A stretch of 64,000 nucleotides of DNA, from NCBI GenBank assembly GCA_964477035.1, contig CAYZCW010000003.1:124001-188000 (forward strand), written 5' to 3'. Positions 57,231 to 64,000 of this stretch are shown here, one piece after another (position 1 is the stretch's first letter; each line of letters starts with the position of its first letter). Made by a program: the position numbers and the translations under genes. The stretch comes from SLSG01 sp964477035. Lineage in GTDB: Bacteria > Bacteroidota > Bacteroidia > Bacteroidales > UBA7960. The notes beneath the pieces are model-generated. The model saw only the letters and a list, made by a program, of their open reading frames with translations, was not told the origin of the DNA and did no database searches.

Positions 57231-59792
57231 ATGAACAAATGGTCGACTTCCATACGTGCCTTCTTTCCCCACGCCCTAACGGCCTTGATGCTGGTTTGCT
57301 GTCCGGCGGCTGCCCCGGCCGCTCCTCCTGCTGCTTCAGGCAACCCTTCCGCCTTGCCATCCGGGGGCGTCATGACAGACCATGACGGAAACACCTACCT
57401 TACGGTGGCCATCGGGGACCAGGTCTGGATGGCTGAAAACCTGAAAAGCCTCCATGACGCCGAAGGGAGGCCGATCCCGGATGTGTTTGTCTACGACCAG
57501 GATGAAGCGTACCTCTTACTTTACGGAAGGCTGTATTCATGGACATCCGCCATGAACGGGGACCTTCCCCGGTGGGCACATCCCGGGGGCATACAGGGGA
57601 TCTGCCCCGCGGGATGGCACCTGCCCAATGCAGAGGAATGGCAACAGCTGGTTAAAACCCTGACGGCCCTTCAGCAAGGCCCTGCAGGCAACCTGCTCAA
57701 ATCCTGCCGGCAGGCCGGATCCCCCCTGGGCGGGGATTGTGCCACGACGGACCATCCCCGGTGGGATTTCCATGACACGCATTTCGGCACCGACGAACTG
57801 GGTTTTTCGGCCCTTCCCGGGGGCATCAGGATTCCCCATGGGGAGTATGTATTCACCGGACGCATGGCCTCCTGGTGGGTCCCCATCGAACAAAACGATG
57901 AAATGGCTTTCGACAGGAGCCTTTTCAACTACCTCGGCGTGCTGGCCACCGGGGTCCTTGACAAGGAATATGCGCTGTCTGTCCGCTGCGTAAGGAATGC
58001 CCCGGCATCCGGGGTGCCGGAAGTGGAAACCCTTCCTGCCACAGACATCACCATGAACGGGGCAATACTCGGGGGCGCGGTCCGCGCTGAAGGAGACGGC
58101 CCGGTATTCGACAGGGGACTGTATATCAGTGAAGAGGCCAATCCTTCGGTGACCGGGATCATCCTGATGGCCGGAAGCGGTTCCGGAGGGTACAGCGGTT
58201 TTCATGTTGGGCTGACCCCCGGGACCACCTACCATATACAGGCCTTTGCAACAAACACCCACGGAACGGCCTATGGCAGGGAGCTGCAGTTCATGACGCG
58301 GCGGGATGAGGTGCCCTCCCCGGTTCCCTGCCCCACGGAACCCCTGGTAACGGATGCCGACGGCAATGCGTACCCGACGGTCCTGATCGGGGGACAGTGC
58401 TGGCTTAAGGAAAACCTGCGCACGACAACCTACCTGCAGGGAGACCCCATCCCCACGGGGCACTCCCCCGCCCAGTGGATGGGATTGCGAACCGGTGCCT
58501 ACGCCCTGCCTGACTCCAGCCGGGCCATGGGCCAGCATTATGGGTTGCTTTACAACTGGCATGCTGTAAAAGACAGCCGGGGCCTGTGCCCACCGGGATG
58601 GCGGGTACCCGGTGACCAGGACTGGATCCGGCTGGAGGTCCACGCCGGCATGGATCCTGAAGAGGCCGAACGGATATCGCCCCTCCGGGGCGAAGGCATT
58701 GCCCGCTTCCTGAAGTCCGAAAGACAGATCCTCTCTCCCCTGGGCGGAAAGGCGGACACCTATGAACACCCGAGGTGGCTGCCTTCCTATTCGGCTTACG
58801 GCACGGATTATTTTGGGTTCTCCGGCGTTCCTTCCGGCTGGCGCGACCAGGCATTCGCCCCCCCGGGGGACGTGCTGTGGCTTTGGACCAGCACCCCGTC
58901 CGGCGTCCAGGGAAGGGCCATGGACCGGTACATGGAACTGGAGTCCGACGGGATCGGGCGTTACCATGCCAGTCAGGCCATGGGCCTGTCCGTACGCTGC
59001 GTCCGCGAGGCACCCGGGCCCGCCATCAAAACCTCATCCATCAGGGAAATCACGGCCACCACGGCCCTCGCGGGCATCTCGGTGACCCACGACGGGGGCT
59101 CCCCGGTTTTCGACAAGGGGTTTTACTGGGGCAGGGAACCCGGACCGGAACATCATGGAACGCGCGTAAGCGGGGGCAGCGGAACCGGCTCATTCAACCA
59201 CAGACTCACCGGCCTGACGCCAGGCAACAGGTATTACGTGACGGGATATGCCACCAATGACACGGGGACGGTCACCGGCAACGAGATCAGCTTCGTGGCC
59301 GGGGTCGACCTGTTCACCATCACGGCCGAATCAGACGCTTATGGATTTATAGAACCATCAGGGCAGGTCCGGGTAAGGCCAGGCGATGATGTGGAATTCA
59401 TCATGACCCCTTTGTTCGGACACAGCCTCCATGAGGTGATCGTGGACGGAGAGAGCGTCGGGGTGGCCGACAGGTATGTCTTCACAAATGTCGGACGGGA
59501 CCACCACATTCTGGCCCTGTTCGCCCCGCCCGCCACCGGCCTGTCCCGTCCGAAGGAAGAAATAAGGCTGTACCCCAACCCTGCCAGGGGGCCTGTAGTG
59601 ATTCAGACGCCTTTGCCGGCCATCCTGCTGAGGGTGCTTGACCTGTATGGCAGGGAACTGCTGCTGCTGGACCTCAGCCAGCAGCCCCCTCCCTACCGGG
59701 TGGACGTGTCTGCGCTGCCGGCCGGGCTGGCCTTGTTTGAAATCACCGGCAGGGGTTTCCGGCAGGTAAGCAAGGTCATGATCCAACATTAG
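57231..59792 (+). CDS. Secreted protein with two FISUMP domains and T9SS sorting domain
   Basis: An 853-residue exported protein. MNKWSTSIRAFFPHALTALML is the signal peptide (start at 57231). Two ~200-residue FISUMP domains follow: DHDGNTYLTVAIGDQVWMAENLK ... GICPAGWHLPNAEEW ... SVRCVRN, and DADGNAYPTVLIGGQCWLKENLR ... LCPPGWRVPGDQDW ... SVRCVRE. Each is followed by a fibronectin-like module (TDITMNGAILGGAV; REITATTALAGISV, each ending ATNTHGTAYG- or ATNDTGTVTG-like). A divergent InlB-type repeat and a T9SS type A sorting domain (RLYPNPARGPVVIQ; VLDLYGRELLLLDL) end the chain. Probably a surface adhesin; the FISUMP function is not known. Confidence 0.88.
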   Translation: MNKWSTSIRAFFPHALTALMLVCCPAAAPAAPPAASGNPSALPSGGVMTDHDGNTYLTVAIGDQVWMAENLKSLHDAEGRPIPDVFVYDQDEAYLLLYGRLYSWTSAMNGDLPRWAHPGGIQGICPAGWHLPNAEEWQQLVKTLTALQQGPAGNLLKSCRQAGSPLGGDCATTDHPRWDFHDTHFGTDELGFSALPGGIRIPHGEYVFTGRMASWWVPIEQNDEMAFDRSLFNYLGVLATGVLDKEYALSVRCVRNAPASGVPEVETLPATDITMNGAILGGAVRAEGDGPVFDRGLYISEEANPSVTGIILMAGSGSGGYSGFHVGLTPGTTYHIQAFATNTHGTAYGRELQFMTRRDEVPSPVPCPTEPLVTDADGNAYPTVLIGGQCWLKENLRTTTYLQGDPIPTGHSPAQWMGLRTGAYALPDSSRAMGQHYGLLYNWHAVKDSRGLCPPGWRVPGDQDWIRLEVHAGMDPEEAERISPLRGEGIARFLKSERQILSPLGGKADTYEHPRWLPSYSAYGTDYFGFSGVPSGWRDQAFAPPGDVLWLWTSTPSGVQGRAMDRYMELESDGIGRYHASQAMGLSVRCVREAPGPAIKTSSIREITATTALAGISVTHDGGSPVFDKGFYWGREPGPEHHGTRVSGGSGTGSFNHRLTGLTPGNRYYVTGYATNDTGTVTGNEISFVAGVDLFTITAESDAYGFIEPSGQVRVRPGDDVEFIMTPLFGHSLHEVIVDGESVGVADRYVFTNVGRDHHILALFAPPATGLSRPKEEIRLYPNPARGPVVIQTPLPAILLRVLDLYGRELLLLDLSQQPPPYRVDVSALPAGLALFEITGRGFRQVSKVMIQH

Positions 59793-59913
59793 AACCTCCT
59801 GATCCCATCCGCTACAGCCGGTTCCCGAATCTTCCCGGGCAGTCCTTCCAACGGTTTTTTTTATTAATTTAGCCTCTTGAAAACCAAGGAACCAACCCCA
59901 AAAAACCAAACCC

Positions 59914-62043
59914 ATGAAGTGGACATTTAAAGCATTGATCATGATTCCTGCAATGATCCTGGCATCCTGTGCCGGCCCGGAAGAGGAAAATCCCTTTTTC
60001 GCAGAGTGGGACACCCCTTTCGGGGTCCCTCCCTTCGAACAGATTGACGTGGCGCATTTCGCCCCTGCCATGGAGGAGGGGATGAAGCGTCAGGAGGCCG
60101 AGGTGGCGGCCATCATCCAGAGCCCCGAGGCGCCCACGTTTGAAAACACCATCGAATCGCTGGAGTACTCGGGCGCCCTGCTCAGCAAGGTGTTGCCGGT
60201 ATTCTACAACTTCAACTCCTCCCTGACCAGTGATGCATTGCAGCAAGTGGCCCAGGAGATGGCCCCGAAGCTGTCCGCCCATTCGGACAACATCAGCCTC
60301 AATCCGGATTTGTTTGCAAGGGTGCAGGCGGTGTATGAGCAAAAGGACCAGCTTGGGCTGAATGAGGAGCAAATGCGGCTGCTCACGGAAACCCACAAGG
60401 GGTTTGTCCGCAGCGGGGCCGCCCTGCCGGCCGACAAGCAGGAAAGGTTGCGGGAGATCAACCAGCAGCTGGCCACCCTGACCCTGCAGTTCGGACAAAA
60501 TGTCCTGGGGGAAACCAACAATTATAAAATGGTCGTGGACAAGGAAGAGGATCTGGCCGGGCTGCCCGCCTCATCCATCGCCTCGGCCGCTGAACGGGCG
60601 AGAGAAGAAGGACTGGAGGGCCAGTGGGTGTTCACCCTGCACAACCCCAGTGTGATGCCGTTCCTGTACAATGCCGACAACAGGGAATTGCGCCAGACCA
60701 TGCAGCAGGCGTACATCAACCGCGGCAACATGGACAATGAGTTCGACAACAAGGAGATCATCGGCAAGATCGTGAACCTGCGGCTGGAGCGCGCCAACCT
60801 GCTGGGTTACAACACACATGCCGACTTCGTGCTGGAGGAAACCATGGTCAAAAACGTGCCGACCGTGATGACATTCATCACCCAGTTGTGGGACGCCGGG
60901 CTGGCCATTGCCCGGGAAGAGGCCGTGACCATGCAGCAAATGATCGATGCGGCAGGCGAGAATTTCCGCCTGGCCCAGTGGGACTGGCGTTATTATTCCG
61001 AGAAAGTCCGAAAGGAACTCTATGACATCGATGAGGAAGAGATCCGGCAGTACTTTGAACTGAACACTGTCCGGGATGGCATATTCATGGTTTCCGAAAA
61101 ACTGTGGGGCCTGCAGTTTGTGGAAAGAACCGACGTGCCAAAATACCATCCTGATGTGCAGGTGTTCGAGGTCACCGAGGCAGACGGGACCCACAGAGGC
61201 ATCCTGTATATGGACTTTCACCCCAGGGACAGCAAGAACGGAGGGGCCTGGATGAGTGCCTACCGCAGCCAGCGCGTCGACCCGGACGGAAGTTTTGTGC
61301 ATCCGGTCATCACCCTGGTGTGCAACTTTTCTCCTCCCACCGGCGGACAGCCGGCCCTGCTCACCTACGACGAGATGACCACCTTCTTCCATGAGTTCGG
61401 GCATGGACTGCACGGTCTGCTGTCGAACGTGACCTACCCCAGCCTGGCCGGCACCAATGTGCCGCGCGACTTCGTGGAGCTGCCTTCCCAGATCATGGAA
61501 AACTGGGCCAATGAACCGGAGGTGATGAGGACCTTCGCCAGGCATTTCGAAACGGGCGACCCCATGCCCCAGGAGCTGATGGACCGGCTGGCGGCAAGCG
61601 CCCAGTTCAACCAGGGCTTCGCCACGGTGGAATTCCTGGCATCGGCCTTCCTGGACCTTGAATACCATACCATCACCGAACCCTTTGCCGAAGACCGGCT
61701 CAGCGAAGTGGCCGGCATCATCGACCAAAGGACGATTGAAAAGACGGGGCTGATTCCCGAGATCCACTTCCGTCACGGGAGCACCCATTTCGGCCACATC
61801 TTCTCGGGGGGATATTCTGCCGGGTACTACAGCTACATCTGGTCCGGGCTGCTGGATGCAGATGCCTATGAGGCATTCCGGGAAACCGGCGACGTCTACG
61901 ACCAGGCCACGGCGCGGGCTTTCCGCGAACACATCCTGGAGCGGGGCGGCACCAAAGACGCCATGGAGATGTATATCGGCTTCCGCGGGCGCGAACCGGA
62001 GCTGGAGCCCCTGCTGCGGCAGCGCGGACTCCTCCGGAATTAG
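59914..62043 (+). CDS. M3 family zinc metallopeptidase lipoprotein (Dcp-like)
   Basis: A 709-residue peptidyl-dipeptidase-like enzyme, probably trimming peptides in the envelope. The N-terminus (ALIMIPAMILASC) is a lipoprotein signal with lipobox LASC. The zinc site HEFGH is at residues 493-497 within TTFFHEFGHGLHGLLS, and the third ligand is probably Glu522 in RDFVELPSQIMENW. SGGYSAGYYSYIWSGLLDADAY and the final RGREPELEPLLRQRGLL are family blocks. Length is normal for Dcp. It is a single gene ended by a strong terminator. Confidence 0.95.
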   Translation: MKWTFKALIMIPAMILASCAGPEEENPFFAEWDTPFGVPPFEQIDVAHFAPAMEEGMKRQEAEVAAIIQSPEAPTFENTIESLEYSGALLSKVLPVFYNFNSSLTSDALQQVAQEMAPKLSAHSDNISLNPDLFARVQAVYEQKDQLGLNEEQMRLLTETHKGFVRSGAALPADKQERLREINQQLATLTLQFGQNVLGETNNYKMVVDKEEDLAGLPASSIASAAERAREEGLEGQWVFTLHNPSVMPFLYNADNRELRQTMQQAYINRGNMDNEFDNKEIIGKIVNLRLERANLLGYNTHADFVLEETMVKNVPTVMTFITQLWDAGLAIAREEAVTMQQMIDAAGENFRLAQWDWRYYSEKVRKELYDIDEEEIRQYFELNTVRDGIFMVSEKLWGLQFVERTDVPKYHPDVQVFEVTEADGTHRGILYMDFHPRDSKNGGAWMSAYRSQRVDPDGSFVHPVITLVCNFSPPTGGQPALLTYDEMTTFFHEFGHGLHGLLSNVTYPSLAGTNVPRDFVELPSQIMENWANEPEVMRTFARHFETGDPMPQELMDRLAASAQFNQGFATVEFLASAFLDLEYHTITEPFAEDRLSEVAGIIDQRTIEKTGLIPEIHFRHGSTHFGHIFSGGYSAGYYSYIWSGLLDADAYEAFRETGDVYDQATARAFREHILERGGTKDAMEMYIGFRGREPELEPLLRQRGLLRN

Positions 62044-62068
62044 GCGGACCGGACCTCAGGTAACATAA

Positions 62069-62108
62069 AAGCGGCGGGTGCATGGGATATGCACCCGCCG
62101 CTTCTTTT
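62069..62108. terminator. Strong bidirectional terminator
   Basis: Perfect 15-base stem AAGCGGCGGGTGCAT / ATGCACCCGCCGCTT with loop GGGAT, then CTTTT. On the minus strand TATTTT-type bases follow. It separates the convergent M3 peptidase and riboflavin synthase genes. Confidence 0.88.
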
Positions 62109-62122
62109 ACCGGGGCAGCCCC

Positions 62123-62731
62123 CTATTTTTTTGCAGCAAAATGCTGCTCCAGAAGACGTGCCACATACTTGCCGATGATATCGAATTCCAGGTTCACCAC
62201 CGAACCGGGACGGAAGTTGCGAAAGTTGGTCACCTCGTATGTGTAGGGAATGATGGCCACAGAGAAGATGTTGGGCAATGAATCGACCACGGTCAGGCTG
62301 ACCCCGTTCACCGAGATCGATCCTTTTTCCACCGTGATGTTCTTCGGACCCGGGTCATACTCGAACCAGAACTTCCAGCTACCGTCCAGCTCCTCCACCC
62401 GGGTGCATACTGCGGTCTGGTCGACATGGCCCTGGACGATATGCCCGTCAAGCCGCCCGTCGATCCGGGTACAGCGCTCCAGGTTCACATCATAGCCCAC
62501 CTCCCAGGTGCGCATATTGGTTTTATCGAGCGTTTCCTGAATGGCCGTCACCGTATACTGTTTCTTTTGCCTGTCCACCTTGACCGTAGTCAGGCAGACC
62601 CCGTCATGCGACACGCTCTGGTCCACTTTCAGTTCTTCGGCAATGGGGGTTTCGATGGTGAAATGAATGTTGCCCCTGTCGCGTTCGATGGCAACCACCT
62701 TCCCCATGGTCTCAATGATTCCTGTAAACAT
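62123..62731 (-). CDS. ribE: Riboflavin synthase, alpha subunit
   Basis: Dismutates two 6,7-dimethyl-8-ribityllumazines into riboflavin. The 202 residues form two homologous barrels: MFTGIIETMGKVVAIERD with SHDGVCLTTVKV in the first, and LDGHIVQGHVDQTAVCTRV with SVNGVSLTVVDSLPN in the second. The start at 62731 (MFTGIIE) is the family's fixed N-terminus; the 32-codon extension to 62827 is rejected. I see no FMN riboswitch upstream. Confidence 0.96.
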   Translation of the reverse strand: MFTGIIETMGKVVAIERDRGNIHFTIETPIAEELKVDQSVSHDGVCLTTVKVDRQKKQYTVTAIQETLDKTNMRTWEVGYDVNLERCTRIDGRLDGHIVQGHVDQTAVCTRVEELDGSWKFWFEYDPGPKNITVEKGSISVNGVSLTVVDSLPNIFSVAIIPYTYEVTNFRNFRPGSVVNLEFDIIGKYVARLLEQHFAAKK

Positions 62732-62902
62732 CGTGTAAATAATAGTTTTAGGTTTATACATTCCTTTCCGGCCGGTAAGGACACCGGCTCCTGTTTCATC
62801 CCCCCAAACCGGGTGCAGGGAAACCACCGGCTAAGGTAATGTTTTCCCGGGGCAATTGCCAGCAGCGGAGCGGCGGCAGGGTCCGGCTCCCGGGTAACCG
62901 GA

Positions 62903-63397
62903 TCATTCGTAATGAGACACGCTCCCTTCCCTCACCGGCAACTCCCTCATGAATCCCTTCTCCAGGGAAATAAAGGTTTCGGTGGCTGTCACCTCGGGGA
63001 TGACCTGGATCCGTTCCACGATCACTTTTTTGAGGTGCTCGTTATTCTTGGTGAAGATTTTCACAAACAGGGAGTATTTCCCCGTGATGTGGTGGCATTC
63101 CACAATCTCCTGGATCTCCATGATCTGCTGGAAAACCATCTGGTGGGTTGAGGTGCTGCTCAGGTTCAGCTGGATGCCGATGAATGCACAGGTCTGATAA
63201 CCCAGGCCCTTGGGGTTCAGAACCATCCTTGACCCGTCAATGATATTGGCCTCGGAGAGCTTCTGTATCCGCTGGTGAACGGCCGCTCCGCTGATGCCGC
63301 ATTTGCGGGCCACCTCCAGAAAGGACATCCTGGCATTGCCTGTCAGGAGTTCCAGTATTTGGCGGTCGGTTTTGTCTATTGTGTACCCTTTATCCAT
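62903..63397 (-). CDS. Lrp/AsnC family transcriptional regulator
   Basis: A 164-residue regulator with an N-terminal winged helix-turn-helix (IDKTDRQILELLTGNARMSFLEVARKCGISGAAVHQRIQKL) and the C-terminal RAM ligand domain (TCAFIGIQLNLSS; VECHHITGKYSLFVKIFT). It lies divergent to a Cys/Met metabolism enzyme across a 158-base AT-rich region, so control of that gene by an amino acid signal is likely (inference). The start at 63397 (MDKGYTIDKTD) is preferred over a Met five codons upstream. Confidence 0.92.
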   Translation of the reverse strand: MDKGYTIDKTDRQILELLTGNARMSFLEVARKCGISGAAVHQRIQKLSEANIIDGSRMVLNPKGLGYQTCAFIGIQLNLSSTSTHQMVFQQIMEIQEIVECHHITGKYSLFVKIFTKNNEHLKKVIVERIQVIPEVTATETFISLEKGFMRELPVREGSVSHYE

Positions 63398-63555
63398 CTG
63401 ATAAAAATACAAATAATAATTTTTTCAAAATTAGACAATTAATTTCATTAATCGTAATTCAAACAAAGGGTAAACTAAAAATATTTTTCCAATACCTCCC
63501 AATTCCATTTAATATTAATATTTTTGTCGGATAAACCACAAAAAATCAGCCAGCC
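63398..63555. promoter_or_regulatory. AT-rich divergent promoter region between Lrp-type gene and PLP enzyme
   Basis: 158 bases with strikingly high AT content and many A/T tracts (for example TTAATTTCATTAAT and TTAATATTAATATTTTT) in an otherwise GC-rich genome. Lrp-type proteins prefer such flexible AT-rich DNA, so operator sites are likely here, but no exact operator was defined. Confidence 0.5.
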
Positions 63556-64000
63556 ATGACTTTCGATCCAGCCAGCAAAATCCAGGACCTGCTCCAGTTC
63601 GGAGAGTTTGGAGATGTAAACCCTTCCATCACCGATTCGGCCACCTACACCTTTATGGAGGCCAAAACCATGGTGGATACCTTTCACGGGGAACAGGAAG
63701 GATGTTTTCTGTACTCCCGGCACTGGAACCCTTCCAATAAATACCTGGCCGATGCCATCGCCGCCATGGAGGGGACCCCGGCCGCCTGGGTGACCGCCTC
63801 CGGGATGGGTGCCATCACCACCAGCATACTGCAACTGTGCAATGCGGGAGACCATATTGTCTCCAGCATCACCACCTATGGCGGGACCTTTGCCTTTCTG
63901 GCCAACTACCTCAAAAAATTCAACATAGAAGTCAGTTTTGTGGACATCACCAAGATGGATCAGGTAGAAAACGCCATCCGGCCCAACACCCGCATGATCT
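63556..64000 (+). CDS. Cys/Met metabolism PLP-dependent enzyme (methionine gamma-lyase-like), 3' truncated by window edge
   Basis: The first 148 codons are visible from the ATG at 63556. The protein reads MTFDPASKIQDLLQFGEFG, then DSATYTFMEAKTMVDTF, YSRHWNPSNKYLADAIAAM (the YSRxxNPT-like PLP phosphate motif) and TASGMGAITTSILQLCNAGD, and TTYGGTFAFLANYL, all in family order. The PLP lysine would lie beyond the window. Family members include methionine gamma-lyase, cystathionine beta/gamma-lyases and O-acetylhomoserine sulfhydrylase; the exact activity cannot be decided here. The divergent Lrp-type regulator fits amino-acid catabolism. Confidence 0.9.
   Translation, partial: MTFDPASKIQDLLQFGEFGDVNPSITDSATYTFMEAKTMVDTFHGEQEGCFLYSRHWNPSNKYLADAIAAMEGTPAAWVTASGMGAITTSILQLCNAGDHIVSSITTYGGTFAFLANYLKKFNIEVSFVDITKMDQVENAIRPNTRMI

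Overview
This window is a stretch of ordinary chromosome from a GC-rich member of the Bacteroidota. GC is roughly 60% by eye, not computed. The assignment rests on lineage-typical features: type IX secretion (T9SS) cargo with C-terminal sorting or CHU_C domains, the gliding-motility ABC ATPase GldA, large TonB-dependent receptors with an N-terminal carboxypeptidase-regulatory-like domain, a PASTA protein next to ddl and rluD, an ECF sigma factor paired with a barrel protein, and promoters of the TAnnTTTG type. I see no phage, transposase, CRISPR array, rRNA or defence system. It looks like core genome, probably from an environmental or marine Bacteroidales-like organism (inference).

Layout. 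1-2147: acyl-CoA carboxylase beta (cut by the left edge), a biotin carrier and RdgB. 2089-7438: ddl (minus), then the PASTA protein, a T9SS cargo protein and an RluD-type pseudouridine synthase. 7495-10096: a TonB receptor under a TPP riboswitch, so a likely thiamin transporter. 10202-15886: aroQ, a GT2 glycosyltransferase, tRNA-Ser(UGA), an OsmC protein and an Oar-like TonB receptor. 16188-19519: a two-component system, a LEA-type lipoprotein and a small barrel protein. 19716-25688: yicC-gmk-nadD, metK behind a long structured leader, gldA, rsgA and dtd. 25760-28960: a MazG-like protein and the yceD-rpmF-plsX-fabH lipid operon. 29032-33303: a five-module Fe-S/FAD oxidoreductase fusion divergent from a SagB-type nitroreductase. 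33385-39292: an ECF sigma/barrel pair and a nucleotidyltransferase-phosphoesterase-TPR operon. 39328-47234: an AbgT transporter, a CHU_C secreted protein, lepA, rsmI, a proline-rich conserved protein and tdk. 47313-53568: rimP-nusA-infB-pgi. 53767-64000: a DUF2723 membrane protein, tRNA-Gln(UUG), a double-FISUMP T9SS cargo protein, an M3 peptidase lipoprotein, riboflavin synthase, an Lrp-type regulator and the start of a Cys/Met PLP enzyme.

The most interesting signals are mostly non-coding. (i) Heptad arrays of TTGGNNN or CCAANNN units fill four intergenic gaps almost exactly from stop codon to stop or start codon, and are inverted between convergent genes. (ii) The metK leader is closed by a long-range helix and holds three internal hairpins; it does not match SAM riboswitch consensus sequences I know. 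(iii) The rimP-nusA-infB leader has two mutually exclusive hairpins next to the start codon. (iv) The TPP riboswitch controls a lone TonB receptor. Among proteins, the 1076-residue oxidoreductase at 29032-32262, which fuses HcnA/B/C-like modules with a ferredoxin, stands out.
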